Below are positions 24,067 to 34,300 of a DNA stretch of 64,000 nt, piece by piece. Below the pieces are notes generated by a model, which ran no database searches, had not been told where the DNA came from, and was given only the letters and a program-made list of their open reading frames with translations. Both the position numbers and the translations under genes were made by a program. Every line of letters starts with the position of its first letter. Within the stretch, counting starts at the first letter, position 1. This stretch comes from Sorangium sp025924095 (GTDB lineage Bacteria; Myxococcota_A; Polyangia; Polyangiales; Polyangiaceae): the NCBI RefSeq assembly GCF_051521505.1, contig NZ_CP150356.1, forward strand, positions 10,788,001-10,852,000. Direction: 5' to 3'.

Positions 24067-25209
24067 TCAGCGGTAGGAGAAGCGCACTTCGTGATCGCAG
24101 ATCCGGAAGAGGTCGCCCTCGACGATGGCCTTCCGGGCGATGCGCTGGCCGTTGTACTCGACGCCGTTCGTCGAGCCCATGTCGACCATGTAGTACTGGC
24201 CGTTCAGGAACTCGACCATGGCGTGCTGGCGCGACACGTTCGGGTCCTTGATCGTCAGATCGCTCGACTGCTTGCCGCGCCCGATGATGAACCGGTCCTT
24301 GTTCACCACGAACCGCTGCCCCGCATAGAACGCGGCGAGCACCGGGCCGGCGGGGACCTGGTTCGGCATCCCCATGGCCATCGGCGGCGGGCCCGGCATG
24401 CTGCTCGCCGCCTGCGGCGGAACGCCGTACGGCGGCGGCGCCATCGGCGGTCCCATGGGCGAGGCGTATCCGGCGGCGCTGCTCAGCGGCGGCGGCGGCG
24501 GCCCCGAGCGGCTCACCGAGCCGCCGGGCATGCTCTGGCGCCCGCCGGGGTTCGTGGCCTGCGACGGGAGCGGCGGCGGCGCGCCGAGGCGGGTCACGCT
24601 GGTCGGCGGCGGCGGCGGGCCGCCGACGCGGCCCGGGATGGGCGGCGGAACGGGCAGGCTGGGCCGCTTCCCGCCGGCATTGCTGCTGCCGGGCGGCGGA
24701 GGCGGTGGCGGCGGCGCGCCCGGCCGGACCGGCGGCGGTGGCGGCGGCGTCAGCGCCGGCACCGGCGTCGGCCCCACGGGGGACACGCCGTACGGCGGCG
24801 ACGGCGCGCCATAGGCAGGCGCGATGGCCGGGGCACCGTAGCCCGCCCCCACGGGCGGCGGCTGCTGCTGCAGGGCGACCATCGAAGGCCCGCCCGGTCC
24901 GAAGGGCGGCGGCGAGCCGGGCGTCATCAGCCCGGGCGGCGGGGGCGTCGCGGCCGGAGGCACCCCGCTGGACTGATGAGCGTGCGGGACCGCCTGATGT
25001 CCGGAGCCGGGCGCCGCGTCGACCCTCGCGGGCGGCGGAAAAGGCGTGCGCGGGCTGTAGCTTCGCTGCCGCGCGTACTGCTTCATCGACTCGTTGATGA
25101 GGTAGTCGATGGAGCACTCGAGCTCGCGCGCCATCTGCTCGAACGTCTCCCAAAGGACATCGCGACACTGGAACGTCCGTGCGCTTTTCTTGTTCGGATC
25201 CGCGCTCAT
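24067..25209 (-). CDS. ribbon-helix-helix / FHA-domain fusion protein
   Basis: 380 residues. Residues about 12-50 (RTFQCRDVLWETFEQMARELECSIDYLINESMKQYARQ, read in parts) have the strand plus two-helix pattern of Arc/MetJ ribbon-helix-helix DNA-binding domains. Residues about 55-275 are a Pro/Gly-rich linker. Residues about 285-375 form a forkhead-associated domain: FIIGRGKQSSDLTIKDPNVS, then RQHA and MGSTNGVEYNG, with all phosphothreonine-binding motif positions present. A DNA-bound dimer that docks phosphorylated partners is the likely mode, perhaps under Ser/Thr kinase control. ATG 25209 is chosen since MSADPNKKSARTF starts the conserved part. It is the first gene before the L,D-transpeptidase. 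Confidence 0.85.
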   Translation of the reverse strand: MSADPNKKSARTFQCRDVLWETFEQMARELECSIDYLINESMKQYARQRSYSPRTPFPPPARVDAAPGSGHQAVPHAHQSSGVPPAATPPPPGLMTPGSPPPFGPGGPSMVALQQQPPPVGAGYGAPAIAPAYGAPSPPYGVSPVGPTPVPALTPPPPPPVRPGAPPPPPPPPGSSNAGGKRPSLPVPPPIPGRVGGPPPPPTSVTRLGAPPPLPSQATNPGGRQSMPGGSVSRSGPPPPPLSSAAGYASPMGPPMAPPPYGVPPQAASSMPGPPPMAMGMPNQVPAGPVLAAFYAGQRFVVNKDRFIIGRGKQSSDLTIKDPNVSRQHAMVEFLNGQYYMVDMGSTNGVEYNGQRIARKAIVEGDLFRICDHEVRFSYR

Positions 25210-25443
25210 CTCTACCCAACGATATCGGAGGATGAATTGCGCTGGGAAGCCTCCTCCCGGCCTCTTCCCTGCAAGCACCTGATGGCTCTGGATCGCGCCG
25301 AAAGCGCGCTGCGACCGCAAACATGCCCGCGCGAGATCCGCCGAGAGCCCGCGCAGCCCGCCGTGAAACCCGCGCCCCGGCCGCCCTTCGCGGCGAGGGC
25401 GAAGCGCCGCGGGCCCGGCGCGGAGGGCCGCGCTGGCCTCGCG

Positions 25444-25466
25444 GCGGGATCGCCCGAAGATCCCGC
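25444..25466 (-). terminator. terminator-like hairpin after the HEAT-like lipoprotein gene
   Basis: GCGGGATC (25444-25451) and GATCCCGC (25459-25466) form a perfect 8-bp stem with a 7-base loop, 20 bases downstream of the stop codon at 25487 on the minus strand. This suggests the lipoprotein gene is its own unit, separate from the RHH-FHA gene that starts 277 bases downstream. Confidence 0.5.
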
Positions 25467-25486
25467 GTGCTGCGCCGGCGCTCGCG

Positions 25487-27091
25487 TCACTTCTTCTCGC
25501 CCTTCTCGATCTCCGGCTTCCTGTCCTGCATGGCCGGCTCGATGCAGTACTGAACGAACTCGCCGACGGTCTTCACTTCCCTGAGCTCACGCTCGTTCGA
25601 CCCCTCTTTCGACACCTCGCACGCCCACTTGCAGTCCGGATCGGCCTCGCAGACCGGCGCGCGCGTGGTGTCGCCCTCGAGCGCCTTGACCGCCGGGAGA
25701 TCGGCGGTCGTGCCGAAGGTGAAGTAGTAGGCGATCGCGCTCGTGCGCGCCGGCGCCGAGCCCGCGGCGAAGTGGCGCTTCAGGGCCTCGAGGGGCGAGC
25801 CCTCCTTCAGATCGCCGAACGCCGCGCCGTACGTGAGCGCCTCGGGCATGGCGAACCCCTTGCTGTCGGGGAGCCTGCTCATGAACTCGTCGATGTGCTT
25901 CACCGTCGACATCTTCAGGATGGTCGCGGCGGCGGCGCGGCGGATCTTCCACTTGTCGGTCTTGAACAGGCCGTAGAGCTTCTCGACGACGAGCTCGCGC
26001 GGCATCTCGCCGACGCGGCGGAAGGCCTGGTCGAGCACCACGTCAGGCGCGTCCGCGGTGGCGATCTCGAGGATGCGCTGGATGTCGCTCGGGTTGTTGC
26101 GGTCGAGCCGGCCTTCGAGCGCGGCGAGGGCGGCCTGGCGGCGCTTCTCGGGCTGCTCCTTGTTGGCCGCGAACCCGAGGAGGAAGTCGACCGACGGCCT
26201 GCCGCCGAGCTTCTTCATCGAGCCGAAGACCCGGAAGAGCTCCTCCTCCTGGTACTGCGCGAGCTGCGCCTCGAACTGCTTTTCGGTGGGCTCGAGCTTC
26301 GACGCGGCGTTCGCCGCCTGGAGCTCGGGCTTCTTCACGTCGACCCACTCGCTGGAGGTGACGAACTTCGCGATGGAGACGAGGTTCGCCGAGGCGGCTT
26401 CCTTCGTCGTCGGGTCGCCGTACTCGGCCACGAGCGACGCCATCTGGTCGAGCCGCTTCGCCTCGCGGGTCATGAGCTTCGGCAGCCCGGCCACCGCGGG
26501 CGGGCCGATGAAGCGCAGGAGCTGCTCCATCCCGTACGCCTGCGAGCGGTCCTCGAGCCGGTGCTCGAAGTCCGCCATCGCCCAGTCGATGAGCGCGGCC
26601 TTGAGCCCCTCCTTAAGCGCCTCGTCCGCGATGATCACGGTCCGATCCGACGTGAGCATCGCGTACGCGGCGTCCTTGTAGGGGAACGACGTGTCCGGCG
26701 GGAGCGGCTGCCCCGGCTGCGCGACGGGCGGCGGCTTCCTCAGCTCGGCGATGATCGACGGCACGAGCGCGGCCACGATGGACTGCCGGGCCTCCGGCGC
26801 CATGGTCGCGAGGGTCTCGACCATGATGCCGATGCCCACGCGCCGGCCCTGCCGGGGCTTCATGCGGATGAGCGACGTGGCCGCCTCGATGCGGAGCGAG
26901 TTGTCGTACTTGTCGTGAAACAGCACCGCCCTGAGCTTGTCGGGCCCGTGCGCCGTGGACTCCCACCGGTGGATGTCGTTCTCGTTGACGCGGCACCCGC
27001 TTGTCGCGAGCCCCACGCCAGCGGTCGCGAGGCACAGCAAAAGAAGGCCCGCAGCGCCGACGCGCCGCCCTGCTCGTTCGACAGTTTCCAT
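25487..27091 (-). CDS. HEAT-like helical-repeat lipoprotein
   Basis: 534 residues. The first 33 form a type II signal with lipobox A-T-S-G-C (Cys33). The rest is almost entirely amphipathic helices with alternating helix pairs of 30-40 residues (for example KWKIRRAAAATILKMSTVKH and RRQAALAALEGRLDRNNPSD), consistent with HEAT or ARM-type solenoids. A C-terminal Cys-containing segment (CEADPDCKWACEVSKEG) could be disulfide-bonded. ATG 27091 is preferred because the signal peptide follows directly. It is divergent from ftsK across 209 bases containing an AT-rich palindrome. A periplasmic protein-binding scaffold is likely; the partner is unknown. Confidence 0.8.
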   Translation of the reverse strand: METVERAGRRVGAAGLLLLCLATAGVGLATSGCRVNENDIHRWESTAHGPDKLRAVLFHDKYDNSLRIEAATSLIRMKPRQGRRVGIGIMVETLATMAPEARQSIVAALVPSIIAELRKPPPVAQPGQPLPPDTSFPYKDAAYAMLTSDRTVIIADEALKEGLKAALIDWAMADFEHRLEDRSQAYGMEQLLRFIGPPAVAGLPKLMTREAKRLDQMASLVAEYGDPTTKEAASANLVSIAKFVTSSEWVDVKKPELQAANAASKLEPTEKQFEAQLAQYQEEELFRVFGSMKKLGGRPSVDFLLGFAANKEQPEKRRQAALAALEGRLDRNNPSDIQRILEIATADAPDVVLDQAFRRVGEMPRELVVEKLYGLFKTDKWKIRRAAAATILKMSTVKHIDEFMSRLPDSKGFAMPEALTYGAAFGDLKEGSPLEALKRHFAAGSAPARTSAIAYYFTFGTTADLPAVKALEGDTTRAPVCEADPDCKWACEVSKEGSNERELREVKTVGEFVQYCIEPAMQDRKPEIEKGEKK

Positions 27092-27136
27092 GCACGTCCC
27101 AGGAAGGTCGGGATGGTACCGCCCGCAGCGCTCTGT

Positions 27137-27151
27137 TTGAAAGAATTTCAA
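27137..27151. promoter_or_regulatory. AT-rich palindrome in the divergent lipoprotein/ftsK promoter region
   Basis: TTGAAA-GAA-TTTCAA is a perfect 6-bp inverted repeat in a very GC-rich genome, centred 50 bases upstream of the lipoprotein start and 155 bases upstream of ftsK. This is a typical operator geometry, but no regulator can be named. Confidence 0.4.
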
Positions 27152-27300
27152 GGCCGGTAAGAAGGGAGCTCGAACAAAGTTTGCGCGAAATCTGGCCAGA
27201 ACTCCAGCGCGGCGGCGTCCTCCCCTCCCTGGCAGGCCTCCCAGACTTCTTGCCCCCGGGGTGGAGTGCGCATATGTGAGCAAGGTAGGTTTAGGTAGGC

Positions 27301-30300
27301 ATGAACGTCCCTTTGTTCGCTCCTCGTCGTGCCCAGCCCGCCGCCGGCCTTGGCGAGCCCTTGCGCTCCGGGGCGCGTGGCGCCGCACGGACCAGCCCGG
27401 CGGGGGTCGCGGGTCCTGCGGCGCCGCCGGGGCACAGCTATGCCCGCGATGCGGCGGCGCTGGTCCTCCTGGTGTCCGCCTTGTACAGCGCGCTGGCGCT
27501 CGCCTCGTTTCGCGCGGATCCGCTGCGCCCGGAGATCTCGGGCGACGACTGGGTGGGGCCGGTGGGCGCGGCGCTCGCGGGGGCGTCGGTCGAGACGGTC
27601 GGGGTCATCGCGTGGTTCGTCCCGCTGGAGCTCGCGCTGCTCGCGATGCCGCTGCTCGGGGCGAAGCGCTCGATCGCCAGCCTGTTCCGGCTGAGCGGCG
27701 ACATCGTGGTGGTCATCGTGCTCGCGGCGCTCGCGCACGTCGCGTTCCCGCTGGCGGTCGCGTTCGGCGCGATGCCGCTCGGCGGGGCCGTGGGTGAGCT
27801 GTTCGGGGAGGTGCTGCGCGCGCTCTTCTCGAACATCGGGTCGTACATCATCGGGCTCACCGTCGTCGCGCTCATCCTGATGGGCCGGGCGACGTTCTCG
27901 TTCATCGAGCTGGCGCACCGGGCCGAGCAGCTCGCGGCGGCGATCGCCGTGCGCGTCGCCGGCTGGGCGCGCGCGCTCTTCGGGGCGTGGGCCGCGGCGC
28001 GCGACCTGGAGCGGCGGGAGGGCGCCTCGGCGAAGGAAGCGCCGCCGATCATCGCGCGCAACTCGAGCCCCGACGCGATCATCGCCGCGCTGGCCGACGA
28101 CGCCGACGAGCCGCTCTCGGATCCCGCCGCGAGGACCACGCCCGTCGAGCCGGCCCAGGTCGAGGCGCCGGCGCTCGACCTCTGGAAGAGCGCGCCGACG
28201 AGCGCCGCCCTCGAGGAGCCGGCGGCCCCGCCGAAGCCGCGACGCGGGCGGAAGGCGCAGGCCAAGGAGCCGCGCGAGGCGGCGCAGCAGGACGCCGAGG
28301 CGAGCGAGGCGCTGATCCACGGCGGCGAGGCGCGCGAGGTGGTGCCGCACAGCGCCGAGCCGTACGAGGTGGTGATCCACGGCGGCGAGGCGCACGAGGT
28401 GGTGCTGCGCGGCGCCGAGCCGCGCGAGGCAGCGGAGCAGGTCGACGAGCCGCACGAGGCGGCCGAGCCGGACGACGAGCCGCGCCAGGTGGTGATGCGT
28501 AGCGCCGAGCCGCGCGAGGGCGCACGGCGCGCCGCCGAGCCGCGCGAGGGTGCGCAGCGTCGGGCTGCGCGGCGCCCTGCCGCGCCCCCGAGAGAGCCGC
28601 GCGGCGCCGCCGTCCCGGAGGACGGCGACGAGTCGCCGTTCGGAGGCGAGGCTCACCTCTTCGAGGGGGATGCGCACCTGGACGAGGACGACGCGGAGGA
28701 TCGCGCGGCGCTCGATCTGGCCGACGAGGAGACCTCGACCGCGTTCGCTGAGCCGGAAGCGCTCGACGTGCCCACCCCGTCGCCCATCCTGCCCGTGCGC
28801 GGGCCGCGCGAGGTGTCGATGCGCGAGCCGGACGCCAGGCCCGCGCACCGCGACCTGCCCCAGCGCGAGCCGCGCGAGCCGGACGCCAGGCCCGCGCACC
28901 GCGAGCTGCCCCCGCGCGAGCCGGACGCCAGGCCCGCGCACCGCGAGCTGCCGCCCGCCGGCGGGCCGGAGCGACCGCACGGCGCCGCGCTACGCGCCCC
29001 GACCATCGTCGATACGAGCCGCGAGCTCGTGAGCGAGAAGCCGGCCGTGGTGAAGGTCGTCCCGGCCGCCGGGGCGGGCTTCCGCCTGCCGATAACGGAC
29101 ATGCTCGAGGCGGCCGCGGGCGGACGCATCCAGCTCGACGCGGATCAGCTCAAGGCGACCGCGCAGCTCCTCGAGAAGACGCTCGCCGACTACGGCGTCA
29201 GCGGGAAGGTCGAGGAGATCCACCCCGGGCCGACCGTCACGACGTTCGAGGTCTCGCCCGCCGCCGGCACCAAGGTCTCGAAGGTGGCAGGCCTCGCGGA
29301 CGACCTCGCGCTCGGCCTCTCGCGCAAGGTCCGCATCGTCGCCCCCATCCCCGGGAAGAACCGGATCGGCTTCGAGATCCCGAACGAGCACCGCCAGCCC
29401 GTCAACCTGCGCGAGCTCGTCGAAGATCGCCGCTTCCTCGAGATGAAGGCGCCGCTGCCGTGCGTGCTCGGCCGCGACATCATCGGGACGCCGTACTTCG
29501 CCGACCTCGCGTCGATGCCGCACGTCATCGTCGCGGGCGCGACCGGCGCGGGCAAGAGCGTCGGGCTCAACGTGATGCTGGTGAGCCTGCTCTTCCGCAA
29601 GACGCCGGACGAGCTCCGGCTCCTGATGATCGATCCCAAGGTCGTCGAGCTCGCGCCCTTCGACCGCATCCCGCACCTGCTCCTGCCGGTCGTGACGGAC
29701 ATGAAGCAGGCGGCGAACGCGCTCAAGTGGGCCGTCGACGAGATGGAGCGCCGGTACCAGCTCTTCGCGAACGCGGGGACGAAGAACATCACGACCTACA
29801 ACGCCTGGGTCGAGCGCGTGCAGCGCGGCGAGGCGCGCCCGCCGAAGCCCCCGGCCAGGGTGAGCGCGATCGGCGCAGACGGGCTCGAGGTGGAGATCGA
29901 CGCCGCGAAGGACGGGTCGGACGCGGCGCTGCCGGAGAAGATCCCGTTCATCGTGATCGTGGTCGACGAGTTCGCCGATCTGATGATGCAGCAGGGCAAG
30001 GACGTGGAGGCGAGCGTGGCCCGGCTCGCGCAGAAGGCGCGCGCCGCCGGCATGCACGTGATCCTGGCGACGCAGCGGCCGAGCGTCGACGTGATCACCG
30101 GCATGATCAAGGCGAACTTCCCCACGCGCATCGCCTTCCGGGTCGCGCAGAAGGTGGACAGCCGCACGATCCTCGACGAGCAGGGCGCCGAGCACCTGCT
30201 CGGCCGCGGCGACATGCTGATCAAGATGAACGGCTCGAACGACACGCGCCGCGTCCAGTGCCCGTTCTGCTCCGAGGAGGAGGTCCAGAAGATCACCGAC

Positions 30301-30585
30301 TTCCTCCGGCTCCAGGGCGAGCCGGTCTACGACGAGGCGATCCTCCGGCCCCGCGACGACGAGGGCGAGGAGCCCGACACCGCCGACGCGGAGGCCGATC
30401 CCATGTACGACGCCGCGGTGCGGATCGTGGCCGATACGCGGCGCTGCTCGACCTCCTGGCTGCAGCGCAAGCTCGGCGTCGGCTACAACCGCGCGGCCAA
30501 GCTGGTCGAGGCCATGGAGAAGCGCGGGCTCGTCGGGCCCGCGAACGGCGCCAAGGATCGCGAGGTGCTGATCGCACCGATCTGA
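27301..30585 (+). CDS. ftsK: DNA translocase FtsK
   Basis: A 1094-residue double-stranded DNA pump for chromosome segregation at the division septum. N-terminal residues about 45-240 hold four to five membrane helices (DAAALVLLVSALYSALALAS; DIVVVIVLAALAHVAFPLAV). Residues about 250-580 are a charged, repetitive linker rich in Glu, Pro, Arg and His. The motor shows Walker A GATGAGKS (746-753), Walker B FIVIVVDEFADLMM and ATQRPSVDVITGMIKANFPT. The C-terminal 70 residues are the gamma winged helix that reads KOPS sites (CSTSWLQRKLGVGYNRAAKL). TAGGTTTAGGTAGG lies just before the start. It is followed by a small gene 180 bases on. Confidence 0.96.
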   Translation: MNVPLFAPRRAQPAAGLGEPLRSGARGAARTSPAGVAGPAAPPGHSYARDAAALVLLVSALYSALALASFRADPLRPEISGDDWVGPVGAALAGASVETVGVIAWFVPLELALLAMPLLGAKRSIASLFRLSGDIVVVIVLAALAHVAFPLAVAFGAMPLGGAVGELFGEVLRALFSNIGSYIIGLTVVALILMGRATFSFIELAHRAEQLAAAIAVRVAGWARALFGAWAAARDLERREGASAKEAPPIIARNSSPDAIIAALADDADEPLSDPAARTTPVEPAQVEAPALDLWKSAPTSAALEEPAAPPKPRRGRKAQAKEPREAAQQDAEASEALIHGGEAREVVPHSAEPYEVVIHGGEAHEVVLRGAEPREAAEQVDEPHEAAEPDDEPRQVVMRSAEPREGARRAAEPREGAQRRAARRPAAPPREPRGAAVPEDGDESPFGGEAHLFEGDAHLDEDDAEDRAALDLADEETSTAFAEPEALDVPTPSPILPVRGPREVSMREPDARPAHRDLPQREPREPDARPAHRELPPREPDARPAHRELPPAGGPERPHGAALRAPTIVDTSRELVSEKPAVVKVVPAAGAGFRLPITDMLEAAAGGRIQLDADQLKATAQLLEKTLADYGVSGKVEEIHPGPTVTTFEVSPAAGTKVSKVAGLADDLALGLSRKVRIVAPIPGKNRIGFEIPNEHRQPVNLRELVEDRRFLEMKAPLPCVLGRDIIGTPYFADLASMPHVIVAGATGAGKSVGLNVMLVSLLFRKTPDELRLLMIDPKVVELAPFDRIPHLLLPVVTDMKQAANALKWAVDEMERRYQLFANAGTKNITTYNAWVERVQRGEARPPKPPARVSAIGADGLEVEIDAAKDGSDAALPEKIPFIVIVVDEFADLMMQQGKDVEASVARLAQKARAAGMHVILATQRPSVDVITGMIKANFPTRIAFRVAQKVDSRTILDEQGAEHLLGRGDMLIKMNGSNDTRRVQCPFCSEEEVQKITDFLRLQGEPVYDEAILRPRDDEGEEPDTADAEADPMYDAAVRIVADTRRCSTSWLQRKLGVGYNRAAKLVEAMEKRGLVGPANGAKDREVLIAPI
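28821..28955 (+). repeat. imperfect repeats in the FtsK linker
   Basis: Three copies of a roughly 37-41 base unit start near 28821, 28873 and 28914, each encoding R-E-P-D-A-R-P-A-H-R-(D/E)-L-P. A further block of related E-A-x-E-V-V repeats lies around 28320-28440. They lengthen the flexible linker between membrane and motor domains. Confidence 0.75.
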
Positions 30586-30766
30586 GCCTTGTGCAGTTTG
30601 TCTTGACGCCGTTTCGTAACGCGTGTTGGCACGCCGTCGACCTGGGCGAGCGGTCCAGATCGGATGTTGAGGAGAGCACATCGCCGGTCTTTCCGCCGCC
30701 GAGGCCGCGCGTCAGCGTGGCGGTTGTTTTGACTTTCCCGTTCGAATGCTTCATGGAGCACGCAGG

Positions 30767-30994
30767 ATGGCGCCTGAGGAAACGCGCACGCGTCTGATCG
30801 CCCAGATCGCGAGCCTCCTGAAAGAAGGAACGATGCCCGCAGACGCCCGCGCAGCGGGGCTGACGCTCATCGGCTGGCTTGCGAGGCGCATGCCCGGAGA
30901 GGCGGCGTCGCGGGACGGCGTCGAGGAGATGCGCCGTCGCGCAGCGGTCCTGAGCTGCCCGCCGCGACGCATGGGCGGGCGGCGGTCCACCTGA
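30767..30994 (+). CDS. small helical hypothetical protein
   Basis: 75 residues from ATG 30767 (MAPEETRTRLIAQIASLLKE). The first 60 residues can form two or three amphipathic helices with a Gly/Leu-rich centre (GLTLIGWLARRMPG), then a short Arg-rich tail. Codon use at third positions supports coding, but the ribosome-binding site is weak (GCAGG immediately before the ATG). It lies 181 bases after ftsK. No family is recognised, and it may be spurious. Confidence 0.45.
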   Translation: MAPEETRTRLIAQIASLLKEGTMPADARAAGLTLIGWLARRMPGEAASRDGVEEMRRRAAVLSCPPRRMGGRRST

Positions 30995-31358
30995 GCGTGC
31001 GGCGCTGAGCGGGGCACAGACACCGCGCGCTCAGATGGCGTACGCGGCGCGGCTCCTGCCGGCAATCTGGCCGACTGCCCCGACGGGAGCGCGGCGCTCG
31101 CCTCAAGTCCACGGGGCGTCGCGCCGACCCCGCGGGTACGCGCCTGCGCCCTGGGGGCCGGCGGCCGCGCACGGCGACGAGAGGACCGAAAGCGACATCA
31201 GTATCGTAATTTGTACGAGCCGTATCGAGCGCGGCTAAGCTCTTGGTGGCGCGGCTTTCCGCGCCGTGGGGCTCGCGCGACGTTCGAACCGGGACGTCGG
31301 CTCGCTCGGTATCATGGGTAAACGGCCGCAGTGGGGCCTGTGATAGGTGGTGTTGCTC
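30995..31358. other. 364-base intergenic region upstream of the proline-rich protein gene
   Basis: No gene is supported. It holds a locally AT-rich patch at about 31195-31220 with the inverted repeat TCGTA (31204-31208) / TACGA (31214-31218), and a TATCAT box near 31310. The region probably contains the promoter of the 1347-residue protein gene. Confidence 0.4.
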
Positions 31359-34300
31359 ATGGCGAACCGCGTGGTCGCCCTCCCCGAACCTCACCCGAAT
31401 GACGATGAAGATGTCGTGTGGGGGATCTCCACGGCCAGCGCGCTGTGGGCGCGCGGCGAGCGGCGCGACGCCATCGTGTGGCTGCGACGCGCGGCCGACG
31501 CGGCCGGGGCGGCCGGGCAGCCGTTCCGCGCCTCGGAGCTCGGGCTGTGCGCGACGGCGCTCGAGGAGATGATGGCCTCGGAGGTCGGGCAGCCGAGCGA
31601 TCCCGATCTCCTGGAGACGATCACCGGCGAGGACGACGACGAACCGTCCCCTTCCGATGAGGAAGCTGACGAAGCTCCTCCGTCCGACGAGCAGACCTGG
31701 CGCCGCCGCCTCTCGCTCGGCGCAGAGCTGCGCGCGTCGATGCCCTCGATCGAGATCGACCTGTTCGAGCCGCTGTCGGAGCCGGAGCTGGCCGCCGAAG
31801 CCGAGCGCCTGCCGGCGCCGTCACGGCCGGCGCCGAAGCTTCCTCCGGGCGCGACGGAAGGGCCGGCCGCCGCGGGCCGACCGATCGCGCCGTTTCCCCC
31901 CGCGCCTGCGGGGCATTTGCAGGGAAGCGCGTCGCAGCCCCCGCCTCCCCCGCCGCCGATGGCGCATCGGCCGACGCAGCAGCCGCCGGGCGGTGCTTTC
32001 CCGCAGCCTGCGCCGCACGCGCAGCCGCCCGCCGCGCCGTACGCGCAGCCGCCCGCCGCGCCGTACGCGCAGCCGCCGACGCGGGTCGCCCCCTCCACAC
32101 CGCCGCCGGCGCCCAACGTCCAGGCCGGCGCCCTTTATCGGAGTCAACCACCGCCGGCACCTCCGCTACCTGTCGCGCCGGTGGCGAACGCCATCCCGCC
32201 GCTGCCTCCACCGCCAGGGGCTCCGTCGTTCAGGCCGCAGATCACCCCGGATCCGCATTCGATCGCGGCGCAGGCCAAGACGCAGAGCGCGCCGCCGCCC
32301 GCCCCGGTACCGCCGCCGGCCGTACCGCGAGGAGCACCCCCGCGGCCATCGTCGGCCCCCCCTCGCCCTTCCCCGGCACCGGTGCTGCCGGAGCCGCCGG
32401 CCGCCCTGGCTCCGTTGCCGGAGCGCGGCCGGTCCGACGCCGCGATGGGGCCCCCGCCGCCCCCGCGCCGCGCCGGGGCACGCGCAACGAGCGAGCCGCC
32501 GCCCGCGGCGCCGCTGCCTCCGCCAACGTTCTCCGCGCTTCCGGCAGCAGCCCTCGCCGCGCCGCCACCGCCGAGGTTCATCGCGGAGCCGCATTCGCCG
32601 CCAGCGCCAGGAAGCGCCGCGCCCGCGTCGACACCGCCGCACCCGCCATCCTTCGGGCCGCCGCCGGCACCGCCGCACCCGCCATCCTTCGGGCCGCCGC
32701 CGGCACCGCCCGTCGGGCCGCCGCCGGCACCGCCCGTCGGGCTTCCACCGGCGCCGCCCGTCGGGCTTCCACCGGCGCCGCCCGTCGGGCTTCCACCGGC
32801 GCCGCCCGTCGGGCTTCCACCGGCGCCGCACCCACCATCGTTCGCGCCCCCGCGCGCGCAGCCTCCGCCCGCGCCGCTCCCGCGCCCGCAACCGCTGCCT
32901 CCGCCCGCTGGATCTCTGCACCCGCAGGTGCTGGCCCCGCCAGCATCGCCGCAGTTGGTCGCGCCGCCGCCGCCGACTGCGCTGCCGCCGCCTGCCGCAC
33001 CGCTCCCTCCGCCGACGCTGCCTCCGCCGGCGCCGCCTCCGCTCGCGACCACCGCTTCCGCTGCGCCGCTGCCGCCACCGCACCCGCCGACGCTGCCTCC
33101 GCCGGCGCCGCCTCCGCTCGCGACCACCGCTTCCGCTGCGCCGCTGCCGCCACCGCACCCGCCGACGCTGCCTCCGCCGGCGCCGCCTCCGCTCGCGACC
33201 ACCGCTTCCGCTGCGCCGCTGCCGCCACCGCCCGCCGCGCCGCCGCATCCGGCGACGCTGCCTCCGCCGGCGCCGCCGCCGTCACCCACGCTGACCTCCG
33301 CCGCGTCTGTGCCGCCTGCAGCGCCACTTCCGCCGCTGGTGGCGCAGTCGCCGTCTGCGCCGGCATCCGTCGCGCCGCCGCCGCCTCCGGCGCCCGTGGC
33401 GCAGCCGCCGTCCGCGCCGCCGCCGGCCGCACCGCCGGCCGCCGCCGCGCCGTCCGCGCCGCCGCCCGCCGCGCCTCCGGCCTCCACCGCTTCGTTGCCG
33501 CTCTCGACATCGCCGCATGTCCCGAGCCCGGCAGCGCCCACCGAGCAGCACGCGCCGGACGACGACGTCGTCGGCGAGATCCTCGTCGAGGATCAGGCCC
33601 CGACGCCCGCCCCGGCCCGCACAGACACGGCCGCTCCGGCGCACGCAACGACTGGCTCGAGAAGGAAACCCCGGGAGCCGATCCTCGATCCGTGGTCCGA
33701 CGACGCGGAGATTGCCGCGCCACCTCGGCCTCCCCAGGAAACCATCACGCCGAGCGGCGACACGTACCTCGTGGCTCGCCGGCCTCCCTCGACGCCGCAG
33801 GCCGGAGACGAGGAGGAGGAGGTCATCACCTCGGCAGCACCGCTCGATCTGACGCTCAAGCGGAAACCGAACTCCGCGCGACCTCCCGCGCCTCCGGCAC
33901 CCGCAGCGCCACGCCCCCGCTCAGCGACCCCAACCGGAAGCGAGCCGGCCGGACACCTCGGAGCCTCCGCCGACGACGTTCCTTCGAAGGGCGCCGGCGC
34001 GCCCGCGATCCCTGCCGGGAAGATCGAGCCTCCTGCGAGCACGGAAGCGCCGCTCCCAGCCTCGACGCCCGACGGGACCGTCATCATCGAGCTCTCCGAC
34101 CACGATCTCGACGCTCCGACGTCGTCGCGGCTCGACAGCCCATTGCCCGCGCCGCAGGCAGCGGGGCAGGACGACGACCTGCTGGCGAAGGCCGGCCTGC
34201 CTCTCGGCGAGCCCACCTCCGGCGGCGCCGCGGACCCGGCGCAGCGACCGCTCGATCTCGGTGCGGCGACCGCCGAGCCCGAGGCGGAAGAAGAGCTGCT

